A DNA stretch of 45,182 nt from Candidatus Saccharimonadota bacterium. Its GTDB lineage: Bacteria; Patescibacteriota; Saccharimonadia; Saccharimonadales; Saccharimonadaceae. Location of the stretch: NCBI GenBank assembly GCA_017421325.1, contig JAFOJO010000016.1, forward strand, positions 1-45,182. Direction: 5' to 3'. The notes beneath the pieces were generated by a model, which ran no database searches, had not been told where the DNA came from, and saw only the letters and a list, made by a program, of their open reading frames with translations. Below, one piece after another: positions 26,918-35,700 of this stretch. Position 1 is the first letter of the stretch. Each line of letters starts with the position of its first letter. A program made the translations under genes and the position numbers.

Positions 26918-27532
26918 TTACATTTTATCGATCGATTCGACCAGGTAGAGGAGGGCTTCGGCGCGCTCGGTACTGTTGGCGATTTCGGAAGCGGCACGGT
27001 AAGCTTGCTCTAAGACGGTGTAATCGCGCAAATCCTCAAAGATATTGCGGCAGATATTGAATTTTTGTGAAGGAGTCATATTGAGACGATCAAGCAGAGG
27101 GATAAGGTCGCGAAGAGCAGCTTCTTTAACTTGGTGCATGCTAAGATTGGGTGAAGGCGCATTGAATGAACTTGGTGGAGTGGCCGTGGCTGGTTCTGGA
27201 GCAACTGGGGCTGGCGGCATGATAGGCTCTGGAGCTGGCATTGGAGCGGGTGTGGGCGCGGGCATCGGCGCTATTGGACTTGGCGCGGGAACGCTGAGCT
27301 CTGGAATATCGATAGGTTCGAACGGAGCAATGGGTTCTGGCGCCGGGGCGACCATTTCTACTTTAGGTTCTGGGAAAGGACCGACTGGTTCGCCAAGTTC
27401 GCCAGTATCACCTTCGGGAATCGAAGATGGCGCAGCGACAGGGTCGGAAAAAACTGGGTCGGTATTAGTAGTATTAGTAATGTCGTCGATAGCTTTTTGT
27501 AGATCGTTGTCTACAGTTTGATTTTGGTCCAT
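26918..27532 (-). CDS. Proline-rich protein with C-terminal helical domain, unknown function
   Basis: This 204-residue protein is not recognised. Residues 1-55 are acidic with several Asn, Thr and Asp. Residues about 55-125 are a low-complexity Pro/Ala/Met stretch with repeated PAPEP and PAPTP units, likely unstructured. Residues about 125-204 form a predicted all-helical domain (LRDLIPLLDRLNMTPSQK, RAEALLYLVESIDKM). No signal peptide or transmembrane helix is visible, so it is probably cytoplasmic. AAAGGTGG lies upstream of the ATG. It is followed by the terminator shared with groEL. The proline-rich linker may present the C-terminal domain to a partner. Confidence 0.75.
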   Translation of the reverse strand: MDQNQTVDNDLQKAIDDITNTTNTDPVFSDPVAAPSSIPEGDTGELGEPVGPFPEPKVEMVAPAPEPIAPFEPIDIPELSVPAPSPIAPMPAPTPAPMPAPEPIMPPAPVAPEPATATPPSSFNAPSPNLSMHQVKEAALRDLIPLLDRLNMTPSQKFNICRNIFEDLRDYTVLEQAYRAASEIANSTERAEALLYLVESIDKM

Positions 27533-27583
27533 TGAATGCCCACCTTTTTATATTAAACTTATGTTTATAATAGCACGGATTTA

Positions 27584-28051
27584 TTAAATACGCAAGAAAT
27601 TAACAATTTTATCGAGAAAATCGAGTTTGACATCTTCCATAGGAAGACGTGCGCCAAGCGCATCTACGATAGCTTCGCCGCTACCACCAGGGAAGTAAAC
27701 TTTAACCTGCAAGGCAAAACGTTTTTTAGGGATAAGGATAGCAGAAAAGTGCGAACCTTCTTTTAAAATGCCAAAAGCGCGAAATTCGTCGTATTTGTGA
27801 AGTCTGTCGCCTTCGGTGAGGCCATTTTGGTCGAGAGTGTATTTGATTTTGCGGGGTGGGCGTGATGAAGTGACTAGAATAGCGATAATACAGACCACGA
27901 TAAGAGCGATAAAAGTCCACCATTGCAAAAATACCGATAGCGCACAAAGACCGGCGCCGACTACAAACAAGCCAACATACCACCAAACGTTACGCTCGCG
28001 TTCGATGTATTCTTCGGCTTCCCAAGAAACGTTTTGGATAGCTTTTGCCAT
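27584..28051 (-). CDS. Membrane protein of unknown function, two helices plus a soluble domain
   Basis: This 155-residue protein begins MAKAIQNVSWEAEEYIERER. Two transmembrane helices follow at about residues 24-42 and 44-62. A basic RPPRKIKYTLDQNGL strand leads to a soluble beta-rich domain with IPKKRFALQVKVYFPGG. The arrangement resembles small PH-like membrane proteins found in Patescibacteria, but no family can be named with confidence. The reading frame could extend six codons upstream, but a TATAAT ending six bases before 28051 marks this ATG as the start of a leaderless message. It is separated by about 50 bases from the proline-rich gene downstream. Confidence 0.75.
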   Translation of the reverse strand: MAKAIQNVSWEAEEYIERERNVWWYVGLFVVGAGLCALSVFLQWWTFIALIVVCIIAILVTSSRPPRKIKYTLDQNGLTEGDRLHKYDEFRAFGILKEGSHFSAILIPKKRFALQVKVYFPGGSGEAIVDALGARLPMEDVKLDFLDKIVNFLRI

Positions 28052-28057
28052 AAGTTT

Positions 28058-28063
28058 ATTATA
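28058..28063 (-). promoter_or_regulatory. Extended -10 promoter of the 28051 gene (leaderless)
   Basis: On the minus strand TGTTATAAT ends six bases before the ATG at 28051, again without a ribosome-binding site. Confidence 0.6.
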
Positions 28064-28089
28064 ACACATTAAAATTATTAGAATAGACT

Positions 28090-28109
28090 AAAAAACGCCC
28101 GGGTGGGCG
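28090..28109 (-). terminator. Intrinsic terminator of tRNA-Ser
   Basis: On the minus strand CGCCC, an ACCC loop and GGGCG are followed by six T residues. It lies 15 bases after the tRNA 3' end. Confidence 0.8.
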
Positions 28110-28124
28110 AAGCTAATATTGGTT

Positions 28125-28217
28125 TGGCGGAGGGTGAGGGATTTGAACCCTCGCTCCAGGTTGCCCCAGACTAACTCGTTAGCAATGAGTCCCCTTCGAC
28201 CACTTGGGTAACCCTCC
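28125..28217 (-). tRNA. tRNA-Ser (anticodon GCU)
   Basis: A 93-base class II tRNA with an encoded CCA end. The acceptor helix pairs GGAGGGT with ACCCTCC and the discriminator is G, as in serine tRNAs. The anticodon loop is TTGCTAA, which gives GCU (reads AGY serine codons). The TTCAAAT T-loop and a long variable arm are present. The anticodon stem has one A-C mismatch next to the loop. A terminator follows directly. Confidence 0.95.
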
Positions 28218-28270
28218 GTTCCTTCTATTCTATCATACTTCTCTATTTTTTCCACATATAAATTTTGTGA

Positions 28271-28858
28271 TATAATGGTACTATCTATTGGGCACCAACT
28301 AGTACGGCTGCAACGATAAACTTTACCAGTACAACTGTAACTGGTTGGAATAGTTCTAACATAACTCCAGCTTCTGCCAATAAAATCGATAGCACAGAAG
28401 CTGGTCATGCATCACTAGGCAATTGGTACAACTGGACTGCTGCTATAGCTAGTAATAACCCTTCTTCGTTAACGCAAAGTACACTAAACGATACAACTAA
28501 GAACCCCAAAAACTCCATTTGTCCAAAAGGCTGGAGACTGCCCACTATATCCAATCAATCTGAAACGGTAGCTGGTTCCACTAATGAGTTTGCGAGGTTG
28601 AATTACTTGTATAATAATAGTTCTGGCACAGTGGACTTAGGCTTGGTTGATTCGCCGCTATATTTTATAAGATCTGGGATGATTGCGCTTGGTGCAATTC
28701 AGTCGCAAACCTGTGGTTTTTATATGTCTAGTACGTTGTATGATCAAAATAGCGATTATTTTATAATGTTTGCGAACAACCAAGTTGTGACCGCCAATTC
28801 TGCTACTGGTTGGTGGAGTAGGAGTGGAGGAAAAACTGTGCGGTGTGTGGTGAGATAA
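28271..28858 (+). pseudogene. FISUMP-domain surface-protein fragment without a start (possible silent cassette)
   Basis: The frame is open from 28271 to TGA 28856-28858, about 195 codons, and is preceded by an in-frame TGA at 28268. It aligns over its whole length with residues about 311-494 of the surface protein at 41521-43005: IYWAPTSTAATINFTSTTV against IYWTPANTATTINFTGTTV, then GHASLGN, NPKNSICPKGWRLPTIS, and a final VRCVVR against VRCVAR. These are marks of the Fibrobacter succinogenes major paralogous domain. No ATG, GTG or TTG start exists before the conserved part, and signal peptide and stalk are missing. Nucleotide similarity is also clear. It is a remnant or a donor for recombination. 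Confidence 0.85.
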
Positions 28859-28862
28859 AATC

Positions 28863-28893
28863 TTGACGAGTTTGAGGAAATATGTGGTATAAT
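28863..28893 (+). promoter_or_regulatory. Promoter of the 28900 pilin gene
   Basis: TTGACG (28863-28868) and an extended -10 TGGTATAAT (hexamer 28888-28893) are spaced by 19 bases. The -10 ends six bases before the ATG; GGAGG in between is too close to the start to act as a normal ribosome-binding site. Confidence 0.65.
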
Positions 28894-28899
28894 GGAGGT

Positions 28900-29319
28900 A
28901 TGAAAAAGATTTTGAGAATTGTATTACCAATGTTGATAATGGTGGTAGCTGTGGTGGTTTTGGCCTCTAGTAGCGTATCGGCGCTCACTTTGCAGGAGGG
29001 CGCAGAGGCGGCACGGTGCGATGGTTGCCCGGCGGATTTATTTGGTGATAACGGTGTATTTAAGAAAATTACAAATACAATTCTTTATATCGTGGGTATT
29101 ATAGCGGTAATTATGTTAATTATCGGTGGTATTCGTTACGTGACTTCGGGCGGTGATGCAAAGAAGGTGACAGATGCGAAGAATACAGTGCTATATGCGA
29201 TTATTGGGTTAGTGATTGCGTTCTTGGCTTTTGCAATTGTAAACTTTGTGATTTCGGCTTTGCCGAGTAGTGATAAAAAAGAAGAGACTTCACTTTTGCT
29301 CGAGACGACTAACGGCTAG
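28900..29319 (+). CDS. T4SS pilin-like protein (TrbC/VirB2 type)
   Basis: This 139-residue protein has a signal peptide-like start (KKILRIVLPMLIMVVAVVVL, cut probably after SVSA). Two transmembrane helices near residues 60-80 and 97-118 follow, joined by the loop IRYVTSGGDAKKVTDAKNTV. This loop pattern (Gly-Gly, Tyr, Thr-Ser, Gly-Asp, Lys, Ala-Lys) is the hallmark of the Patescibacteria T4SS pilin family and recurs in the four proteins at 30637-32592. A frame extends six codons further upstream but the promoter covers it. Pilins of this type assemble in, or are exported through, the VirB machinery encoded at 32778-40086. It overlaps convergent comF by 30 bases. Confidence 0.82.
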   Translation: MKKILRIVLPMLIMVVAVVVLASSSVSALTLQEGAEAARCDGCPADLFGDNGVFKKITNTILYIVGIIAVIMLIIGGIRYVTSGGDAKKVTDAKNTVLYAIIGLVIAFLAFAIVNFVISALPSSDKKEETSLLLETTNG

Positions 29320-29958
29320 AAGTGCAACAACGATATTCTTAGCTCCGGCTTGCCGGAGCTTTTTGACAGCGGCTTTCATGCTGGCGCCGGTGGTCCAAAC
29401 GTCATCGAAAAGAAGGTAGGTGGCGGTTGGATTGATTTTAATGTCAGGATTAACTAAATAAGCAGATTTGGCTTGCGTGAGGCGAGTTTTGCGGTCTGAA
29501 CCGACCTGGACGGTGTTGTTGTTGCGGATGAGCAGTCTTTCCATGCGGCAACCGCTGAGTCTGGCGAGTTTTTTAGTAATAAGGTAGGTATGATCTAGTC
29601 CACGAGCGTGAATGTGCTGTTGGGCGGTGGGTAAGGGAACGATAATAGTGGAAGAGGGTAGGGGCGGAAGGATTTGGTGTAAAATTTCGGCGAAGGACGT
29701 AGCTAGGGCGCGGGCAGAATTGTATTTGAAATCGTGAATGAGGACATTGACGAGGCCAGCGCGATCGCTAACGATGAAAGTAGGTGGAAAGGATTTGGGG
29801 AGCTTGAGTTTGGGTGGGCGTTCTAAATGATCCAAAATAATGTTATTTTTACAACGATTACAAAGTATGCTATTGATATGGCCGCAACCCCTACAGGAGT
29901 GGGGCGCAAGAAGGTCTAAAAGGCCAGGAAATGTTGTATTTTTTACAATAAAACTCAT
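29290..29958 (-). CDS. comF: ComF-family phosphoribosyltransferase-like protein
   Basis: This 222-residue protein has an N-terminal zinc-finger-like segment (CRGCGHINSILCNRCKNN, about residues 21-38) and a C-terminal PRTase fold with the PRPP-binding loop YLLFDDVWTTGASM near residue 190. ComF proteins act in natural transformation in several bacteria, on single-stranded DNA entering the cytoplasm; the exact reaction is not known. A longer frame upstream starts with an unlikely 16-residue extension, so the ATG at 29958 is preferred. It diverges from hsp20. Together with the T4SS-like genes nearby it hints at DNA uptake, which is an inference. Confidence 0.85.
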   Translation of the reverse strand: MSFIVKNTTFPGLLDLLAPHSCRGCGHINSILCNRCKNNIILDHLERPPKLKLPKSFPPTFIVSDRAGLVNVLIHDFKYNSARALATSFAEILHQILPPLPSSTIIVPLPTAQQHIHARGLDHTYLITKKLARLSGCRMERLLIRNNNTVQVGSDRKTRLTQAKSAYLVNPDIKINPTATYLLFDDVWTTGASMKAAVKKLRQAGAKNIVVALLAVSRLEQK

Positions 29959-29965
29959 ATTCTTC

Positions 29966-29994
29966 TTGATTTTACTATAAGAGTAGGGTATAAT
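29966..29994 (+). promoter_or_regulatory. hsp20 promoter
   Basis: TTGATT (29966-29971) and TATAAT (29989-29994) with a 17-base spacer. A leader of roughly 20 bases with GGAGG follows before the ATG at 30023. No CIRCE is present here. Confidence 0.7.
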
Positions 29995-30022
29995 AAAGCA
30001 TAACAATATAAGTGGAGGAAAT

Positions 30023-30535
30023 ATGGCTCGTACAAATAGTGACGATTTGCTGATGGAGGATGACCTCGCTGCCGCGTTCCTAGGTGGGGACGAAGAACTG
30101 GTTGCTCCGGTGGAGCCGGAAGAAGAAGTAGTTGCGGTGGAAGAAGAAGTTATCCAAGAACCTAGCGAATCAGCCGAAGATGAGTGGGAAAATACTGATG
30201 ACTTTCCTGGACAGCTCGCAGTAGATGTCTATGAAACCACAGACAAATTAGTAGTTAAAGCCCGCACAGCTGGTATATCGAAGTCGGATTTGGATGTGAG
30301 TATTTCCGACAATATTCTAACCATTTCAGGTGTGCTGTCGGGCGGCGAGGATGAACAAACTACTAGATGGCATATCCAAGAATGTTATTGGGGTGAGTTT
30401 TCGCGGACGATTGCTTTACCGGTGCAGGTGCGCGAGGATGAGAATAGCGTAAAAGCGGAATTAAAAGATGGTGTACTCACGATTACTTTTGAGAAGGAAA
30501 AGACTGAGGCGCCAAAGAAGATTGCGATTCAGTAA
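30023..30535 (+). CDS. Small heat-shock protein, Hsp20/alpha-crystallin family
   Basis: This is a 170-residue holdase chaperone. Residues 1-58 are a long acidic leader rich in Glu, Val and Ala (LMEDDLAAAFLGGDEEL). The alpha-crystallin domain spans about 65-165, with LAVDVYETTDKLVVKARTAG at the start, ISDNILTISGVLSG and, at the end, ELKDGVLTITFEK, which contains the conserved GVLTI. The domain binds unfolding proteins without ATP. The acidic extension is longer than typical. Promoter and GGAGG ribosome-binding site are strong, and a terminator follows the stop. Confidence 0.93.
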   Translation: MARTNSDDLLMEDDLAAAFLGGDEELVAPVEPEEEVVAVEEEVIQEPSESAEDEWENTDDFPGQLAVDVYETTDKLVVKARTAGISKSDLDVSISDNILTISGVLSGGEDEQTTRWHIQECYWGEFSRTIALPVQVREDENSVKAELKDGVLTITFEKEKTEAPKKIAIQ

Positions 30536-30552
30536 TTTTAACACATAGCGAG

Positions 30553-30574
30553 AGCGCCCGAGAGGGCGCTTTTT
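30553..30574 (+). terminator. Intrinsic terminator after hsp20
   Basis: A 7-bp stem AGCGCCC/GGGCGCT with a GAGA loop is followed by four T residues, 18 bases after the hsp20 stop. Confidence 0.85.
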
Positions 30575-30596
30575 GGTGATGTTTTTTTGCGGGTGC

Positions 30597-30626
30597 AAAA
30601 AATATCTCCCTTGCGAGAGATATTTT
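30597..30626 (-). terminator. Intrinsic terminator of the pilin operon
   Basis: A 10-bp stem (30599-30608 with 30617-30626) ends in a six-T run on the minus strand. It lies about 10 bases after the stop of the 30637-31002 gene and ends the minus-strand pilin cluster. Confidence 0.8.
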
Positions 30627-30636
30627 AGTAAACTAG

Positions 30637-31002
30637 TTAGGCGATTTGCTGTTCAATAACGAGAGAGGTGCCTTCTTGATTATTGCTGTCACCGCCAGAA
30701 GATGAACCTTGTTCCAAGATAGTGCCGATGACAAAGTTGACAATCACGAAGGCAAGTGCAGCAATGATGAGGCCAATAAGACCATAAAGGATAGTTTTTT
30801 TGCCTTTTTCGACTTTGCTGGCATCGCCAGATGAAGTCATGTATTGGACGCCACCGATGATCATAACAACGACACAAGCTATGCCGAGTACGGCGATAAT
30901 GTTTGTTAGGATGGTGGTGACGTTGCTTTCTAAATTGTTGCCAGCACCTTCGATAGGCGTAACTTTGCTACCTACGGCCAACTGCGAGAATATTTTGCTC
31001 AT
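30637..31002 (-). CDS. T4SS pilin-like protein
   Basis: This 121-residue protein has two hydrophobic helices near residues 32-52 and 72-95. They are joined by the signature loop IGGVQYMTSSGDASKVEKGK and followed by TILYGLIGLIIAALAFVIVN. There is no long signal peptide; the N-terminus (KIFSQLAVGSKVTPIEGAG) is short and polar. The loop and the DNA encoding it are nearly identical to those in the 31344 gene, so the copies are recent duplicates or are kept alike by gene conversion. It is the last gene of the minus-strand cluster. It would be a structural or channel-lining pilin. Confidence 0.82.
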   Translation of the reverse strand: MSKIFSQLAVGSKVTPIEGAGNNLESNVTTILTNIIAVLGIACVVVMIIGGVQYMTSSGDASKVEKGKKTILYGLIGLIIAALAFVIVNFVIGTILEQGSSSGGDSNNQEGTSLVIEQQIA

Positions 31003-31019
31003 GTGATCTCCGAATTAGA

Positions 31020-31313
31020 TTAATTTGCCAATATAGTGCCGATTACGAATTGGACTAGCGCGAAGGCTAACACACAAACGATTAAGCCGATAAGACCATA
31101 GAGAATGGTGTCCTTAGCTTTTTTGACTTTGCCGGCATCACCAGAAGAGGTCATGTAATTAACGCCGCCGATGATCATAACGACTACACAAACGAAACCT
31201 AGTACACCGATGATGGTACTGAGAATAGTTTTAACGTCTGCTTCTAACGTGTTATCATCTGCGACATCTTTAAGTTCGGTGCCGATTGCGAACTTTGTAA
31301 TAAGATCTTTCAT
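31020..31313 (-). CDS. T4SS pilin-like protein, short form
   Basis: This is a 97-residue version of the same family: a short start KDLITKFAIGTELKDVADD, a first helix ending in the loop IGGVNYMTSSGDAGKVKKAK, and a second helix LYGLIGLIVCVLAFALVQFV. It lacks the Ser/Asp/Gly-rich C-terminal tail of its neighbours and ends just after the second helix. Seventeen bases separate it from the next gene in the cluster. The short polar start matches that of the 30637 protein. Function as for the other pilins is inferred from the shared motif and position. Confidence 0.8.
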   Translation of the reverse strand: MKDLITKFAIGTELKDVADDNTLEADVKTILSTIIGVLGFVCVVVMIIGGVNYMTSSGDAGKVKKAKDTILYGLIGLIVCVLAFALVQFVIGTILAN

Positions 31314-31343
31314 TTTTATCCTTTATTTTAACTTAGTTTTATT

Positions 31344-31808
31344 TTATAACTGTTTCCCCAAAAAAGCAATAGGTAATTCGGTGGGCTGTGGCAATAAACT
31401 GCTTGCTTCGCCGCCGTCGGTGGCTTGTTGACCAAGGATATTGCCGATGACAAAGTTGACAATCACGAAGGAAAGTGCGCAGACGATAAGGCCAATGCAA
31501 GCGTAAAGGATGGTTTTTTTGGCTTTTTCGACTTTGCTGGCATCGCCAGAAGAAGTCATATATTGGACGCCACCGATAATGATGTAAACAACGGATACGA
31601 GCCCAGCTACGCCGATAATGGCGCTAAGAATGTTGACAATAGCAGTGGGAAGGGCATCGGTGCTACCGTCACAGCCGGCGGCGGTTTTTACGGCATCTAC
31701 TCCGGATTCGCACGCGCCAGCTGCGAAGGTTGGTGATGTTGCGGTGACGGTAGTGAAGAAAAGGGCGCTAAGAATAGCAATAGTGGCAACTTTAAGATGT
31801 TTTTTCAT
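31344..31808 (-). CDS. T4SS pilin-like protein with signal peptide
   Basis: This 154-residue protein has a clear signal peptide (KKHLKVATIAILSALFFTT, with AFA before the probable cleavage site). The mature part has a cysteine-containing segment (CESGVDAVKTAAGCDGS), then the two helices with the loop IGGVQYMTSSGDASKVEKAK. The paired cysteines at the mature N-terminus also appear in the 28900 protein (CDGC) and may form a disulfide outside. It overlaps the upstream 266-residue gene by 17 bases, so translation is coupled. As a secreted two-helix protein it best fits a classical TrbC/VirB2 pilin. Confidence 0.85.
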   Translation of the reverse strand: MKKHLKVATIAILSALFFTTVTATSPTFAAGACESGVDAVKTAAGCDGSTDALPTAIVNILSAIIGVAGLVSVVYIIIGGVQYMTSSGDASKVEKAKKTILYACIGLIVCALSFVIVNFVIGNILGQQATDGGEASSLLPQPTELPIAFLGKQL

Positions 31809-32592
31809 TGATAGTCTCCTTTAAAATAATATTTTTTGACTCTATGAGGGAAGTTTCTTCTGTGGTGGTTGAGGTGCTGGTGTCAGCGTCTTTAATAATA
31901 CCGGTAACAAAAGCAGTAATAATTTCGGCGAGGGCGACGATAGCGAGGCCGATTAAAGCGTAGGTAATCATGCTTTTAGCTTTTTGGAGTTTGCCTGGGT
32001 CACCGGCAGAAGTAGTATAAGAGATGCCGCCGTAAACGACGAAAATGGCTGAAATAACGCCGGCGATACCAATAACCCAGCTGATTGCCGAGCTGATGAC
32101 TGCGGGAGCAGTGTCAACTTTGATACAATTTGCGCCAGTATTTGGGTCGCAAGTTAATTGATTGCCACCAAGTGCGGCACGAATAGAGCTCATAATAACG
32201 TAGGCTAGCATAACGATAGCGAGCCCAATGAAAGCTTGGGATAGGGCTTTTCTGCCGGTGGCGACTTTGCCGGGGTCTCCGCCAGAGAATGTGTAGAGAT
32301 ACCCGCCATAAATAACATATCCTAGTACTAGATAAGCGGCAAGGACTGTGATATCCGTAGCTACATTGGCCGCTATTACCCAAATCTTATTTTGAAGGTC
32401 TGTTTCGTTGTTTATGTTTTCTCCTGTTAAGCCATCGTCCCAACATACAAAACCAAGGAATTGACAGGACTCGTTACTGCGGTTATCGATTTGCACGGCT
32501 GAAGTTTGGGCTGGGGTTAGTGCGGCTAAGCTGGCCGAGACTATACTAATTAAGCCAAAGAATACGAGTGTTTTTTTGAGTAAGTTTTTCAT
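31792..32592 (-). CDS. Double-module T4SS pilin-like membrane protein
   Basis: This 266-residue protein begins with a signal peptide-like helix (VFFGLISIVSASLAAL). It contains two pilin-like modules in tandem. The first has YVIYGGYLYTFSGGDPGKVA and a second helix (about residues 75-140). The second has VVYGGISYTTSAGDPGKLQK with IGLAIVALAEIITAFVTG (about 165-245). Duplication within one chain is unusual among TrbC/VirB2 proteins and gives about five transmembrane segments. It is first in the minus-strand cluster, behind a TAATAT box preceded by TGG. It may act as a channel or assembly component instead of a pilus subunit. Confidence 0.78.
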   Translation of the reverse strand: MKNLLKKTLVFFGLISIVSASLAALTPAQTSAVQIDNRSNESCQFLGFVCWDDGLTGENINNETDLQNKIWVIAANVATDITVLAAYLVLGYVIYGGYLYTFSGGDPGKVATGRKALSQAFIGLAIVMLAYVIMSSIRAALGGNQLTCDPNTGANCIKVDTAPAVISSAISWVIGIAGVISAIFVVYGGISYTTSAGDPGKLQKAKSMITYALIGLAIVALAEIITAFVTGIIKDADTSTSTTTEETSLIESKNIILKETINEKTS

Positions 32593-32714
32593 ATAAATCC
32601 GATTTATTTGCCTTTATATTACCATAAAAATCTAGAAAATCCAAATAATGGAATAAACATAAATAATATTTTTGACATATATTTGACGATATATAGAAAA
32701 ATCTGTGTTTAATA

Positions 32715-32743
32715 TTGACAAAAAAGCTTATGCGTGCTATAAT
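32715..32743 (+). promoter_or_regulatory. Consensus promoter of the T4SS operon
   Basis: A perfect TTGACA (32715-32720) and TATAAT (32738-32743), spaced by 17 bases with an upstream TGC of the extended -10. This is the strongest match to consensus in the window. It rules out the in-frame TTG at 32715 as a start. Confidence 0.85.
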
Positions 32744-32777
32744 AAATCTACGCCTTGAAAGGGAGGCGAGTTTATCT

Positions 32778-35700
32778 ATGATAACGAAAAAAAGATCAAA
32801 AAGAGATGTTTTTAAAGCCATTTTTGGTGCTTTTTTCGTGATGATAGGATTATTTACTGGGGTATTTGGTATAGTGTTGACTTCGGATACGGTATATGCG
32901 GACCCAGAGACTAGCGAAATAAACACCGATGAAAATGAGAATGGTGAAAATGACAGTGAAAATGCTGAAGAGGATGGATCAGAGACTAGCGAAATAAACA
33001 CCGATGAGAATGAGAATAATGAAGATGACAGTGAAAACGCCGAAGAGGATGGGTCTGAGGATAATACCAATAATAACAATAACAATGATGATGGTGGCGA
33101 TAGTAAGGTAAATGCGAACGCTTGTAAGGATAGTTTAGGTGAAATTGGTTGGTTGGTGTGTCCGACTACAGGCAAAATTGCTGAGGCGGCGGATTGGCTT
33201 TACGATAAGATTGAAGATATTTTAATGATTGAGCCGGTGTCGACAGAAGATGGATCGCCGATTTACGAAATTTGGAAATATTGTCTGAGTTTGGCAAATA
33301 TAGTGTTTATTATCTTCCTGTTGGTGGTGATTTATTCGCAAATTACTGGGATGGGGGTTTCTAACTATGGTATTAAGAAGGCCTTACCGAAGTTGATAAT
33401 AACGGCGATATTGGTAAACTTGAGTTTTTTGATTTGTTCGCTGGCGGTGGATTTATCTAATATTATAGGGAATGGATTAAGAGGAGTGTTCACGGCGGTG
33501 CAAGAGTCGGTAGTGGCGAGTAACGCTGCTGGCGTAACGGCTGAAAATGCGATTGCGGCGAAGATTGAGTATGCAAAAAGTTATACGGTGGCAGCGGGCG
33601 GTATAGGTTTGGCAGCGATTGCAGGAGTGGTGGCGGTAGAAACCGGAGCGATTTGGATGTTGATACCGGTGGTGCTAGGGGCGGTGGTAGCAGTGGTAAC
33701 GGGATTAATTACAATTGCCCTTAGGCAGGCGGTGGTGGCGCTGCTGATTATGATTGCGCCGCTGGCGATAGTGGCTTATATTCTGCCAAATACGGAGAAG
33801 TGGTTTAAGAAGTGGAAAGATTTATTGATAAAGATGTTGGTGTTTTACCCAATGTTTTCGCTGCTATTTGGGGCATCCAGTTTGGCGGGGTTTGCGATAG
33901 CAGCTAGTGCGAAAGATGGATTTGGTGTGTTACTGGGTATAGCAGTGCAGGTATTCCCGCTATTTTTCTCGTGGAAATTGATGCAGATGTCTGGCACGTT
34001 CCTAGGTGCAATTAATGCGAAGATAAGTACATTGGCGGCAAAGCCTTTGGCGACCAATCGGGCATGGGCGGATTCGCATCGTCTAAATACGAAACAGAAA
34101 TTTCTATCTTCAGGAGGGGGCTATACGCCATCATTGAGGTTGATGCAGTTTGTCTCAAACCGAAAGGTTGCTCGTGAAGCGGAAACTGATGAAAAAGCAG
34201 CATTGGTGAAGGAGCGTGGCTTGGCATACAGAGCACGGAAGAATTATAAGAATGGTGATGTGTACGGAGGGCTATTATCGAGAAAGGGCGAGAAAACCTA
34301 TAAACAGCAGGCACAGATTATGGAATATCAGCAGGTAAGTTTGAGGGATAAAAACAACTTTAATAAAGGTTTTTCGTATCTTGCGACGGAGGGTACGTCT
34401 AGATATAATCGGTTGTATAAATTGGATACGATGAACGTGAATGCTTCAGATAGATTGAAAGCGGAGCAAGCGCGAGGTGAGAGAATTGAATATGAGAATG
34501 CGGAAGGTTTTAATAAGAGGATGCAAGATGCCGTGAATGCGCATATGGATGTAGTGCATAGTAAATTGGCGAACGGTGAGGACAATGTAGGGTATAAGAG
34601 ACACTTTAATCAGGGTAGTCCGGAAGAGTTGGCAGCAATGGCTAGATATAATGCAGTGAGCAAAATTATGGAAGGCAATACGGCTGATGTACAATATGCA
34701 GCGGCGACGGCGGCACAGGCTTATGATACGCAAAAGAAGCTTGTGGAGGCCAAAATGCAGAAGTATTTTGAATTGACGGCCCCTACGAAAGATATAGAGT
34801 ATAGGCTTGGTGAATTGACGAAAGTAAAAGGTGCCGCTAGCAATATTGATTTTATTGTGCCAGGATTGAGAATTTTGAATCAGCGGGGTGACACTAATTT
34901 GGTAAAGGAGCAGATTGATAATTTGTTGGATATTAATGTGGGCGGTGGGATTGAATTGGGAACTCATGCAAGCCAAGCCTTAGCAAGCTTTTTGATGTTT
35001 GAAGTGAAGGGTAGTGATTTTGGATTGAGGCGTTTTGGAAAATACATTAACCTTGAGACGGCAAGAGCTTATAACAATAATGACCGGAAAGTAATGAATG
35101 TGACGTACGATGAATATATTAAAGGGTATCACGATGGGGAAATGCAACTAGTTAACTCGGATAATCCAGAGGGGCGTATGTATGCAAAGAAGAGTATGAA
35201 GCAGCTAGTGGAAGGTACTTCGCTTGATGATATCGAGCGGACGGCTTTATCTAATCTTGACGACAGTCTAAAGAAGGCATATGGATATGATGAAAAGGAG
35301 AATAACAAAGATTGGGACGTTAAGGGTTATTTGAAGAAAAGAGAAGAGATTCAGACAGCAATTGAGCCAGCGTTCTTGTCGGCGAGCTTGAAGTGGTTGT
35401 CTGGTAGCGAGCAGATTAATAGTGGCGTGAAATTCTGGACTGGTTACGAATTGAAACAGAAGAAGGATGAAAAGGGTAACGTTATTGTAGGCGAAGACGG
35501 TAATCCGGAGTATGATTTGGCTCCGGTGTGGGACGGTAAAGAGTTTGCTGGCCATGAGACTGAAGTAGAAGAATATTATCGTAGAAAAACTGGGGATTAT
35601 TTCAAAGATCAGACAACGGGTCAGATTTTAGGTATGCGGACCGATTACCGTGATGCTACAATGGAACATTTGGTAAACTCGTATCTGGAAGATGATTCGG

